64,000 bases of DNA from Leptolinea sp964446955 (GTDB lineage Bacteria; Chloroflexota; Anaerolineae; Anaerolineales; Anaerolineaceae), in contig CAYUQJ010000003.1 of assembly GCA_964446955.1 (NCBI GenBank), positions 62,001 to 126,000 on the forward strand. The letters are read 5' to 3'. Below, one piece after another: positions 24,739-32,921 of this stretch; the stretch's first letter is position 1; every line of letters begins with the position of its first letter. The notes under the pieces were generated by a model that saw nothing but the letters and a program-made list of their open reading frames with translations, made no database searches and was not told where the DNA came from. A program made the translations under genes and the position numbers.

Positions 24739-25874
24739 TTTGAAGACAGCAGTAATTCGGCAAGCCGGTTAAACTGTTGTGATAGTAAACTTTCAGGTTG
24801 GACCAGCGATAGCGGTACGGCGCGGGTAGCAGCCTGGTAGGCCATCTCCGGCGCGGGTGGCATCAACAGGGCAATGGGAATCCCCAAAGCTTCCTGCATC
24901 TGCGGTAGTGTCAGTTGAATGTCTGACCGGGCCCTGTTTACAGCCACGGCAGTTATTTTCCGTGATTTTCCGAATCCAAGAGTTTCCATTTCCTGCATCA
25001 ATGCTTTTGTGCGGCGCATGGTGGTTGGATCCGGGTCAACAACAATTACAGCTTCATTACAGGTGCTGAGTATCCGTCGCCAGTTCGGATTTCCCGGCGA
25101 ACCAATATCCAGTAACAGGTATTCGCTCATTTCGGATAGCTCACGAAGCATTGCCTGATACTGGGGTGTGTTATTGATTGTTTCCTGGTCCTTTAATTTC
25201 GGTGAAGCCATCAGAAGATGGATCCCAAAGGATGTCAGAATAAGCTCATTTTTGACACTGTTCCGGGTTATATCTTCAGGAGCGGTGGTAAGGATTTTGT
25301 TCAGCCCTTCCGAATCCGAATGACCCAGCTCCCACGCCCAGGAACTATATCCGGGGATGGTCTCCACGGCGGCTGTAAATTTCTGCGTCCGGTTGTAAAG
25401 CGCGATCGCCAGATTAACAACCAGGGTGGAAACACCCAGTCCACCGCGGGCAGCCAGAAATCCCATGACCATGCAATCCGTCTGGGTCTCTTTGATCTTT
25501 GAGGCCGCGCGACTTAGAACAGCTTTTACATGAGCAACAAGTTCGGCCGGATGAATTGGTTTGGTCAGGTAGTCATCAACGCCGGTTTCGTACCCGGTGA
25601 TCTTGTCTTCGATGCCGGCTTTTGCTGTGAACATCAGTACCGGTATTCCGCTTATAGCCGGGTCCTGCCGGATACTCTTCATCACCTGATACCCGTCCAT
25701 TTCGGGCATCATGACATCCAATATGATGAGATTGGGACTTTCGCTGTGTGCTAACGTCAGAGCTTGCTGTCCATTGCTGGCAGCCGCAATCTGATAACCC
25801 CCACGTTCGAGTATCAATCCAACCAGTCGAAGTGTCTCAAGATCATCATCGACAATCAGTATTTTTTCCGCCAT
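24735..25874 (-). CDS. Response-regulator receiver fused to a CpaE/MinD-type ATPase-like domain
   Basis: 379 residues. Receiver domain 1-122: acidic Asp10/Asp11, phosphoacceptor Asp53 (LIILDVMMPEMDGY), Thr83 and Lys105 (YLTKPIHP). The second domain (about 134-379) has the ParA/MinD fold of CpaE, which positions pilus or secretion machinery. Its P-loop reads AARGGLGVST (141-150): the signature Lys is Arg and the Walker Lys is Val, so ATP hydrolysis is doubtful. DIGSPGNPNWRRIL stands at the switch-II position and VVDPDPTTMRRTK follows. It may act as a phosphorylation-controlled scaffold. The sirtuin follows with a GTGA overlap; no pilus genes are near. Confidence 0.88.
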   Translation of the reverse strand: MAEKILIVDDDLETLRLVGLILERGGYQIAAASNGQQALTLAHSESPNLIILDVMMPEMDGYQVMKSIRQDPAISGIPVLMFTAKAGIEDKITGYETGVDDYLTKPIHPAELVAHVKAVLSRAASKIKETQTDCMVMGFLAARGGLGVSTLVVNLAIALYNRTQKFTAAVETIPGYSSWAWELGHSDSEGLNKILTTAPEDITRNSVKNELILTSFGIHLLMASPKLKDQETINNTPQYQAMLRELSEMSEYLLLDIGSPGNPNWRRILSTCNEAVIVVDPDPTTMRRTKALMQEMETLGFGKSRKITAVAVNRARSDIQLTLPQMQEALGIPIALLMPPAPEMAYQAATRAVPLSLVQPESLLSQQFNRLAELLLSSK

Positions 25875-26036
25875 ACACCCTCGCTCATCTAGCGCACATC
25901 AAAGTCAGTCTAGCATAATCTATTACCCACCGCAAGCGTGCAACAAATCTCAGGTATTTATTTTATTTTAATGTAGTAAAAAAATAAAGACTTTTGCATA
26001 TTTTTTGTCAGTTTTCCCCGTCGATCATCTCTCCGT

Positions 26037-26045
26037 TGCTATAAT
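26037..26045 (+). promoter_or_regulatory. Extended -10 of tilS, leaderless
   Basis: TGC-TATAAT (26037-26045) followed by six bases and ATG 26052. A normal start site would fall on the ATG itself. No -35 match is seen 16-18 bases upstream, as expected for an extended -10 promoter. Confidence 0.6.
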
Positions 26046-26051
26046 GTGGCT

Positions 26052-27497
26052 ATGGATTTGGAAAATTTCCGGGAAATTTGTATAACCCAGTGTGGATTAC
26101 AACCCGACAGGGTCGTTTTAGCCGCTTTTTCCGGTGGAGCCGATAGTTTGAGCCTCGCATTGTTATTGCATCGGGCAGGATTTCCGGTAATCGCGGCGCA
26201 TTTCAATCACCAGCTTCGGGATTGTGCTGATCGAGATGAGATCGAAGCCGGTGTGCTTGCCCGCCGGATGGGCATCACGTTTGTTTCCAGCGTTGGCGAT
26301 GTTCCAGCTTATATCAAAGAAAACCGGTTGTCCGTGGAAGAAGGGGCACGTCAACTTCGCTATCGATGGCTGCTTGAACAGGCACGGGAGGAAGGTGCGC
26401 AGGCTGTAGCGGTAGGGCATACTGCTGACGATCAGATTGAAACGGTGCTCATGCATTTATTGCGCGGTTCCGGAATTGATGGTTTGACAGGTATGCCATT
26501 CCGGCAGACACTTCCGGTTTGGGGAGTTGATATCCCTATCGTACGCCCGTTGTTGTCCTTATGGCGGGTAGATACCGAAGAAATTTGCAGGGAAGCAGGT
26601 TTGGAACCTCTGCAGGATGAGAGCAATACATCCACCGTTTATTACAGGAACCGGATCAGGCTTGAATTGATCCCTTATTTGCAGACATATAATCCTCAGG
26701 CTAAAAACCATATCCTTCAAACATCCGGTATTCTCGCGGAAGACCAGGCAATTCTTGACCCGATAAAACTACTCTCCTGGGAATCCTGTCTCATTGAGGA
26801 ACGGGAAAATGTTGTCAGCTTCCAATTTTCAAAACTAAAAGAACTAGAGGAAGGTTTGCGCCGATATGTGCTGCGTCAGGCGGTAGCTCGCCTTGTACCG
26901 GGCATCCGTGATGTTGACTTTCCATTGACGACAAGAATGTCAGATTTTGTCCGTAACCCAACCCGGACTGGGCAAATGCACCTGACATCAAATCTGTGGA
27001 TCCAAAACACACCTGATCGTATTTCTATCTGGAAGGGCAAACCCGGCTTGCTCCTTTTTGTTCCACAACTGGAAGAGGCGGCCAGTTTCAATCTGGCATT
27101 CCCCGGTTCACTTTCTTTCCCGAATTGGGAATTGGAAATTATGGAAGATGATCTGGAAACAGCCAGGAAGATTATTCGATCAGGGGGAGAGCCGAATCGT
27201 GTCTGGCTGGATACGGACAGGCTTGAATTTCCCCTGGAGGTTCGCAGTGGTTACGCGGGTGAGCGATTGCATCCTTTCGGGATGAAGGGGAAAAGTCAGA
27301 AATTATCTGATTTCTTTATCAACCACAAGGTTCCACAGCAAGCGCGTTCGCACTGGCCGCTTGTGATCAGTGGACAGACCATAGTCTGGGTGGTTGGACT
27401 GGGTATTGGCGAAGAAGCGGCAATAACCCCAGGAACTACGCGGGTTGCGCGGTTGTCTCTTCGGCTTCCGGATCTTCTGCCAGACGGTTTAGTTTAA
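26052..27497 (+). CDS. tilS: tRNA(Ile)-lysidine synthetase
   Basis: Converts C34 of the AUA-decoding tRNA-Ile to lysidine. About 481 residues: PP-loop AFSGGADSLSLA, then AHFNHQLRD, SVEEGARQLRYRWL, AVGHTADDQIETVLMHLLRGSG and YYRNRIRLELIPYL. A TilS substrate-binding region follows, then a C-terminal domain ending GMKGKSQKLSDFFINHKVP and WVVGLGIGEEA. ATG 26052 is preferred over GTG 26046 because the latter overlaps the -10 box. The last 62 bases overlap, antisense, the end of the recombinase-like gene. Confidence 0.97.
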   Translation: MDLENFREICITQCGLQPDRVVLAAFSGGADSLSLALLLHRAGFPVIAAHFNHQLRDCADRDEIEAGVLARRMGITFVSSVGDVPAYIKENRLSVEEGARQLRYRWLLEQAREEGAQAVAVGHTADDQIETVLMHLLRGSGIDGLTGMPFRQTLPVWGVDIPIVRPLLSLWRVDTEEICREAGLEPLQDESNTSTVYYRNRIRLELIPYLQTYNPQAKNHILQTSGILAEDQAILDPIKLLSWESCLIEERENVVSFQFSKLKELEEGLRRYVLRQAVARLVPGIRDVDFPLTTRMSDFVRNPTRTGQMHLTSNLWIQNTPDRISIWKGKPGLLLFVPQLEEAASFNLAFPGSLSFPNWELEIMEDDLETARKIIRSGGEPNRVWLDTDRLEFPLEVRSGYAGERLHPFGMKGKSQKLSDFFINHKVPQQARSHWPLVISGQTIVWVVGLGIGEEAAITPGTTRVARLSLRLPDLLPDGLV

Positions 27498-28371
27498 AAC
27501 TGATCTCGCGCCATTGGATCTTGGAAATCCCCAGTTTTTGCCGGACTTTATCTTTATCCATGCCTGATTTCCAATCATTCAGCGCGCAAGTCCAACGGCA
27601 CATATCAAATGAAATGTGTTTCTGTAATCCCACAGACTTTCCCAGGTCTTCCAACAGGTATTCCAGCCGGCGTGGAGACCAGGGGAAAATCTCATCGGCC
27701 GGTTTATATTGCGCCAGATATTCCTGGTAAGACTGAACCCAATCGGTGGGGACCGATATTTTTCGTTCCTTGTAACGATTTGCCGGATTGGCGTATCGCA
27801 CAAATATTTGCGGGCCGTCTGAGGTCTCAAGATCGACATGGTTCATTTTTAGAGCCAGGCATTCACTTTTCTTGATTCCGGTTGAAAGAAGAAGTGAGAT
27901 TAATGTATAAGGGCGGGCATCCGGTTTACCGCGTGTCTGCCACTTTGACGCGGCATCCATCACCAATTCCAACTCTTCGTCTGTTAGAACCTCAGGGAAT
28001 CGGCTGACGGCGCTTTGCTGCAGAACACGTTCTGCCGGGTCTGAAATGACTACACCACCACGATTTAACCAGCGGAAGAAGGATTTGATGGATGTGATCC
28101 GGCGCGAGAGGCTTTTGGGACTACAGGGAACACCGCGGTCGTGCTGCAACCAATGAAGAAAGTCGTTTATCTCTTTTGTCGTAACGGAACTGACGGTGCG
28201 CTCAGCCGGTAGGTGGTGAATAAACAAATGCAAATCACCGGCAAATGCTTTTATCGTGTGTTCCGAACGGCCTTTGTCCCGGAGGTGCATCTGCCACCCT
28301 TCGAGGGCATCGATCAGGGATGTTTCGGGTGTAATATGAAAACTGGATGAAACCGCGGTCTGACCGGACAT
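27436..28371 (-). CDS. Tyrosine-recombinase-like protein lacking the catalytic residues
   Basis: 311 residues with a SAM-like core-binding domain (about 17-105: LEGWQMHLRDKGRSEHTIKA, SLSRRITSIKSFFRWL) and a C-terminal recombinase fold (from about 128). The active site is eroded. The first Arg is Lys167 (STGIKKSE), HxxR reads Asp256-M-C-Arg259, the LGH His is Ile282 (LGISKIQ), and the Tyr position is Ser291 (WREISFK). Lys201 and Arg259 remain. It should bind DNA but not cut it. ATG 28371 is chosen for GGAGGG just upstream. It is last in the envelope gene run, and its 3' end overlaps tilS by 62 bases antisense. The long intact frame argues against simple decay. Confidence 0.85.
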   Translation of the reverse strand: MSGQTAVSSSFHITPETSLIDALEGWQMHLRDKGRSEHTIKAFAGDLHLFIHHLPAERTVSSVTTKEINDFLHWLQHDRGVPCSPKSLSRRITSIKSFFRWLNRGGVVISDPAERVLQQSAVSRFPEVLTDEELELVMDAASKWQTRGKPDARPYTLISLLLSTGIKKSECLALKMNHVDLETSDGPQIFVRYANPANRYKERKISVPTDWVQSYQEYLAQYKPADEIFPWSPRRLEYLLEDLGKSVGLQKHISFDMCRWTCALNDWKSGMDKDKVRQKLGISKIQWREISFKLNRLAEDPEAEETTAQPA

Positions 28372-28462
28372 ATTCCCTCCGCCTAATTTTCGTGTAGTCG
28401 GAATCACTATAGCAGTATTTAACTTTGATGTCAAATTGAAAAAAGGGGGGCATCTGTCAGGT

Positions 28463-29545
28463 TTATGGTTGAAAAACGGCTTGCTGAATCAGATTCCACG
28501 CTGCTTTTTGATCGAGGAATAGGATGTTTTCTCCACCTGGAAGAGTCCCCGGAACCGCTTCCCCTTGGGAAAAAGAAAACCGGTGTATGTTGTGGTTCGT
28601 ATAGAGCGTCACGGCTAGTGGGGTCAGATTGGAAAGGTCTTCAACAGTCACATCGGTTTCTACCGAATTGATATACATTTCATACAATTCTGAAATTCGG
28701 GTGGGGGATCGCGTATCCATATGTCGGTTGAAAATCGCAATCAACACTTCCTGTGCCCTTCGCATACGCTCTGTTTCTCCACCGATCCGGCTGCGAACAT
28801 ACCATAAAGCCTTGTCAGCGCTCATGGAATTTGTGCCGGGTTGAACGACACACCAGCCGGTTGTTGATTCGGGTATGTCACAGCGGTCAACAAGTCGATT
28901 TGCTGCATTAACGGTGATGGGACCGGTTGTATCCTGAATTTTGAGAAAGTTCCAAAGATCCGCAGCCAGGTATCTGTTAGCTCTAATGCCAAGGTTATAT
29001 TCAACCGTGTCCAATACTTTCCCAACGCCACCGAAATAATAAGCGCTGCTCATGCGTTCCATCCCCACCTCCGGAATGTACACGTACAGGTCCGGCGGGA
29101 TGGAGAGAATAGACGCACTACCATGATCAGGATTAAGGGAAAGGAGGACGATGGAATCGGTCCGGGTGATCTCTGGATGTCGGTTATCGACACCGACAAG
29201 CAAGATACGTATCTGTCCTGTCAGATACGGTTGCGATGGCTGTACCGGTACGGGTGTTTGAGGGAAACGGGCCGGTGGTAATTCCTGGGTTGATGTTGGT
29301 GTAATGGTTGGTGTTATTGATGGTGTCGGGGTGATGGTCGTTGTCACTGTGATAGTTGGTGTCTTTGTAGGGGTGACTGTTATGGTTGGAGAAGATGTGC
29401 TCGTGGTTGAGGGTGTAATGGATGGTGTTAATGTTTGTGTGGCGAAAACACTTTCGAAATAATCCGTGATGATGCAACCTGATGAGATGATCAGTATGCC
29501 AGTGAGAGAGACGAGGCTGATCCACTTATGCAGTTCTGTCCGCAT
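28463..29545 (-). CDS. LytR-CpsA-Psr (LCP) family protein, membrane/lipid-anchored
   Basis: 360 residues. A hydrophobic N-terminus (LVSLTGILIISSGC, Cys24) looks like a lipoprotein signal, though the lipobox is imperfect. A Pro/Thr-repeat linker (about 37-100) follows, then the LCP catalytic domain: ILLVGVDNRHPEITRTDSIV, ILSIPPDLYVYIP, MSSAYYFGGVGKVLDTV, ALWYVRSRIGGETERMRRAQEV. LCP enzymes transfer undecaprenyl-linked glycans onto peptidoglycan or other acceptors. It lies nine bases after the LysM gene in the histidine kinase operon. It could attach the glycan made by the 33-64 kb locus, which is inference. Confidence 0.92.
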   Translation of the reverse strand: MRTELHKWISLVSLTGILIISSGCIITDYFESVFATQTLTPSITPSTTSTSSPTITVTPTKTPTITVTTTITPTPSITPTITPTSTQELPPARFPQTPVPVQPSQPYLTGQIRILLVGVDNRHPEITRTDSIVLLSLNPDHGSASILSIPPDLYVYIPEVGMERMSSAYYFGGVGKVLDTVEYNLGIRANRYLAADLWNFLKIQDTTGPITVNAANRLVDRCDIPESTTGWCVVQPGTNSMSADKALWYVRSRIGGETERMRRAQEVLIAIFNRHMDTRSPTRISELYEMYINSVETDVTVEDLSNLTPLAVTLYTNHNIHRFSFSQGEAVPGTLPGGENILFLDQKAAWNLIQQAVFQP

Positions 29546-29554
29546 GTCAACCTG

Positions 29555-30199
29555 CTATTTTGGATTGGGTGTCGAAGTCGGTTGTGGAGGAACCATTATG
29601 ATATCGCCGGCATAGAGCGGTTGACCGAATGCCAGACAATTGGCTGTCATGATCTCAACTTCACTGGTTCGAAACATTACGCCCAGTTTGAATAATGTGT
29701 CACCGGGTTTGAGACTGTAACGCATCCAGCCTTCCGGGTAATCACAGGGGCGAAGGGTTATGGTTGGTGTAAAGGTAATGGTAGGTGTCGATGTGATCGT
29801 GGGAGTCAATGTTGGAGGAGGGGGCGGCAAGTAGATGATCGCTCCGGGTAAGGCTCCCGGTCTATCCAGACAATTGCCGGCCATGACTTCAGCAAGTTGT
29901 GCCAGCCGTTCTCCGGCAAGGGCTTCCAGCGAATCCCCCATCTTGATCTCATAGGGTTCCCAACCCGTTGGAACCGGGCAAAGGGTAGGTGAAGGAATGA
30001 CTGATGGCGTGACGCTGACTGATTCCAGCGGAACTTCAATCAGCTCAAGTGTTTCATCCAGAACGGGAATAGGCGCGGCAGCTACCTGATCAGAGGACGC
30101 CAGATTTTCATAACCGGCTATCAGTATGGCACCGGTTACCAATAAACCCGCGAGCAATGCAATAAGCAGGCCTTCGAGTAGTGACGGGTTACGTTTCAT
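29555..30199 (-). CDS. Membrane-anchored protein with two LysM domains
   Basis: 214 residues. Residues 9-29 form a transmembrane anchor. A Pro/Ser/Thr-rich spacer leads to LysM 1 (about 82-124, YEIKMGDSLEALAGERLAQL) and, after a Thr-Pro repeat linker, LysM 2 (about 160-203, RYSLKPGDTLFKLGVMFRTS). LysM domains bind N-acetylglucosamine polymers, so it should hold to peptidoglycan outside the cell. ATG 30199 has GGAG upstream. It sits 13 bases after the histidine kinase stop and nine before the LCP gene. Confidence 0.9.
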   Translation of the reverse strand: MKRNPSLLEGLLIALLAGLLVTGAILIAGYENLASSDQVAAAPIPVLDETLELIEVPLESVSVTPSVIPSPTLCPVPTGWEPYEIKMGDSLEALAGERLAQLAEVMAGNCLDRPGALPGAIIYLPPPPPTLTPTITSTPTITFTPTITLRPCDYPEGWMRYSLKPGDTLFKLGVMFRTSEVEIMTANCLAFGQPLYAGDIIMVPPQPTSTPNPK

Positions 30200-30212
30200 G
30201 GAAACTCCATGA

Positions 30213-32528
30213 CTATATTTTATCTTTTTGTATCGGTAAAAGCACAGAGTATGTGGTGGAAATACCTGGTTCTGAATCAACCCATATACGGCCGCCATGA
30301 GCTTCGATCAATGTTTTTGAAGCTATCAATCCGCCATTCATCTCTCCCAGACTTGGAATGATTTTGCCATGTTCGGTATTTGCTGTTGAAAAGACCCTGT
30401 GAAGGTTCTCCGGAGCCACACCACCTCCATGATCGGTGACTTCCAACATCAGGTACGGCTCGGCGCTCTCTTCGTGGACTTCAACTCGAAGTTCTACGGA
30501 ACTGCTGCGCGGTGTTACTTTCCCGGCATTTTGGAGCAGGTAAATGATGACTTTTTTTAGAGCTTCATGGTATGTAAAAAGAAATGGCAAAACAGGTGGC
30601 AGGTCTAACTTGAGAGAAATTTCCTTTTCCATAAAACTGGCAGAGATGGTTTCAACCGCCTGATCAATCGCGTTGGCCAGATCCATGGCTTCGGGTTCAA
30701 GGTCAATCACCCCGCTGTTCAGCACATTCGTGTCAGCCATATCATTCATCAGCTTCCTGAGTTTCTCCAGACAGGACCGCAATGTATCTAACGAGATGTC
30801 CCCGACTTTTTCTTCTATATCCTGTTGCCCGGTGATTATCAGGTCAACATATGCGGTTATTGTGGAAAGCGGATGCCGGATCTCAGTGATCAGATTGTTT
30901 ACCTTGCGTAGACCATCAATGTATGTGCTGCTGATATTGGAGCTGACCTGCATCTCTTGCAACCGTTGCCGGGTATCCCGCAAAAGAGCTTGAAGCCGGG
31001 CGATCTCCGCACGGGCAACCGACAGTTCTTCTGCAACGAGGGTTTCGTCTATGGCTGGTTTGGGTGTTGGTTCTTTCTGTTTTTCAGCAAGAGTTTGCAA
31101 TAATAATCTGTTTTCGCTGCGCAACCGGTCAATTTCTGTTTCTGATGCTTGCTGAAGTGTCAGCATTTGTAATGTGGTTTGCTCGGGAACAGGTTGAACA
31201 GCAGACAGCCGGAGTGTTTCCAGGTTTGATTGCAGAGTCTGATTAACCGATTGTAGATTGTCCATTTCCTGCGAAAGACGGATGAGCTCCTGTCTTTCGC
31301 GCAGAGCCATCTCGTTATTCCGGAAAATATGAGCAAGCGTGGCGGCTGTTTTTGTGAATTGTAGAAGTGATTCCATCAGAAAGGATGGTTCAGCTGATGT
31401 TCTAAACAGGGCAGCCGAGCCCCATTGGGTATCACCATTTTTTACAGGAAGTAACGCGACTGAGGTTATATCAGTAATTCTAAAGCGTGAAGAAAAGTTC
31501 TCCAATTCCCGTGTATTCCCATTGGAAAAACGAATGATGACCGGTTCTGTATTGACGAGAGCAGAAAGGGTTCTGGGAAATTCATCAACCGGAAGGCTGG
31601 TTTCTTCAATCCAGCTTTGATTGGCAAGGTTATATCCGGCAGTACTTTTTATAACATTGGGCGATTCCGAAAGGTGGAGAAAGGCACAACCCTGGGCATC
31701 CAAAGTCCGGCACAACATTCGGGCTATCTCTTCTTGTTGATGGGTTATATCCAGGTTCGCAACCGCAGAGAGCCATTCATTGATCTCATCGGGAATCGCG
31801 TGGGATACCGATTGGGTCATTAATTGATCGAATGTACCGGTTGGCGAAATCCCTTCCTGAAAATCAAACTTCCTAATCACTAACGGAAGAAGAGGGAAGG
31901 CGCACAATACCCCAAGCCTGGCCGCGCCGCTGATATTCCCATCGGGATAATAAGAAAAAAGACTAAAAATAAAACCGGTGAGGATAAGAAGAAACATCCC
32001 CAGCCCGTAAGACCAAATCGAAGGTTTTTTTATAAGAATGAGGACAATTAAGAAAATGGTCGCCAGGACCATAAAAATATGCCACCAGAAATCGGCCACT
32101 GTCGCATTGAAGCCTCCCGGAGTATCAGGGAAAATAAAGGACACAATGACCGTAATGATCGGAATGAGGACAGACAAAAAGATAACCACAATGGTTGTGG
32201 TTGTGGTAGGTTTGGGGCCAAACCATAACCATGCGGACCAGACAACCAGAATCGTTATTGAAGTTCGTTCGAGCAGGGGGTATAAGATGCCATTTTCTGC
32301 CATCTTTCCGCCCGTAATCACAAAAAAGACCAACGGTATAAGTGACGCTGCCAGCAAAATGGTCAGACCGGCAAGGGTATGCGCTGGACGGATCTGCTCA
32401 TCGGTTCGATAGGCGGTCCAAATAGAAAAAAGACAGGAAACAATGGAATAAATGAGAATCAAATAATAAACCAGGTTACCTGGATAAGAGCTGAGTAGGT
32501 TGAATACTGTTTGCAGGTTGATGTCCAT
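30213..32528 (-). CDS. Membrane sensor histidine kinase with GAF domain
   Basis: 771 residues. Seven or so N-terminal helices (about 18-220) are followed by a GAF-like domain (about 245-405), a long coiled coil (about 405-530), HisKA with phosphoacceptor His552 (TEIRHPLSTI) and HATPase (N box YLLQNAGKVTP; G box VTDHGGGVAPENL; GLIASKTLIEAHGG). The membrane-helix plus GAF arrangement suggests sensing of an envelope or ligand signal. No response-regulator gene adjoins it; the REC-CpaE fusion 5 kb away is one candidate partner. It heads the operon with LysM and LCP genes. Confidence 0.93.
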   Translation of the reverse strand: MDINLQTVFNLLSSYPGNLVYYLILIYSIVSCLFSIWTAYRTDEQIRPAHTLAGLTILLAASLIPLVFFVITGGKMAENGILYPLLERTSITILVVWSAWLWFGPKPTTTTTIVVIFLSVLIPIITVIVSFIFPDTPGGFNATVADFWWHIFMVLATIFLIVLILIKKPSIWSYGLGMFLLILTGFIFSLFSYYPDGNISGAARLGVLCAFPLLPLVIRKFDFQEGISPTGTFDQLMTQSVSHAIPDEINEWLSAVANLDITHQQEEIARMLCRTLDAQGCAFLHLSESPNVIKSTAGYNLANQSWIEETSLPVDEFPRTLSALVNTEPVIIRFSNGNTRELENFSSRFRITDITSVALLPVKNGDTQWGSAALFRTSAEPSFLMESLLQFTKTAATLAHIFRNNEMALRERQELIRLSQEMDNLQSVNQTLQSNLETLRLSAVQPVPEQTTLQMLTLQQASETEIDRLRSENRLLLQTLAEKQKEPTPKPAIDETLVAEELSVARAEIARLQALLRDTRQRLQEMQVSSNISSTYIDGLRKVNNLITEIRHPLSTITAYVDLIITGQQDIEEKVGDISLDTLRSCLEKLRKLMNDMADTNVLNSGVIDLEPEAMDLANAIDQAVETISASFMEKEISLKLDLPPVLPFLFTYHEALKKVIIYLLQNAGKVTPRSSSVELRVEVHEESAEPYLMLEVTDHGGGVAPENLHRVFSTANTEHGKIIPSLGEMNGGLIASKTLIEAHGGRIWVDSEPGISTTYSVLLPIQKDKI

Positions 32529-32545
32529 TGAGGTCAGCTTGGAAA

Positions 32546-32554
32546 ATTATAGCA
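32546..32554 (-). promoter_or_regulatory. Extended -10 of the histidine kinase operon
   Basis: Minus-strand TGC-TATAAT (32554-32546), ending 17 bases before ATG 32528. The leader would be about ten bases with no Shine-Dalgarno motif. Confidence 0.5.
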
Positions 32555-32921
32555 TGCGGTCTTCCAATGCCTCCTATTGCAGAATGGTTGCAAGAAACGG
32601 GGCAATATTCGTGCCTGACCTGCTGGAGTGACGTAACCATATGCGACTGTGTCAATTTCTTTATAAATCGTCTTTATAATGCCATCCATATGTTTTTCCG
32701 CGCTACTGTTCAGTATGAAACAGGTGTGGTAAAAGAGGATGCGAACCGGATTTGATTACTGGATGGAAAGCGTTATCTTTAACCAAATCCAGCGAAATAT
32801 GTTAGGCTTCAAAATCATACAGACAACACAGGAAAAATGGATGAAACCTGTTATCTCAGGGAATCTGAACAGATTACTCGTCAGTGTCCCCGTGTTCTGT
32901 CGTAGGAGACTCTGAAAAAAT
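32555..32921. other. Divergent intergenic region before the polysaccharide locus
   Basis: 367 bases with no convincing gene. A TATAAT at 32675-32680 on the plus strand may be the -10 of the glycosyltransferase operon, which would leave a leader of about 235 bases. A 50-codon frame at 32761-32913 has no ribosome-binding site and no recognisable product. Confidence 0.4.

Noticed and set aside
29184..29525. His/Asn-rich 113-codon frame
   Set aside because: It is the shadow of the Thr-Pro repeat linker of the LCP protein.
32761..32913. 50-codon plus-strand frame before the first GT4
   Set aside because: No ribosome-binding site, no recognisable product, atypical composition.
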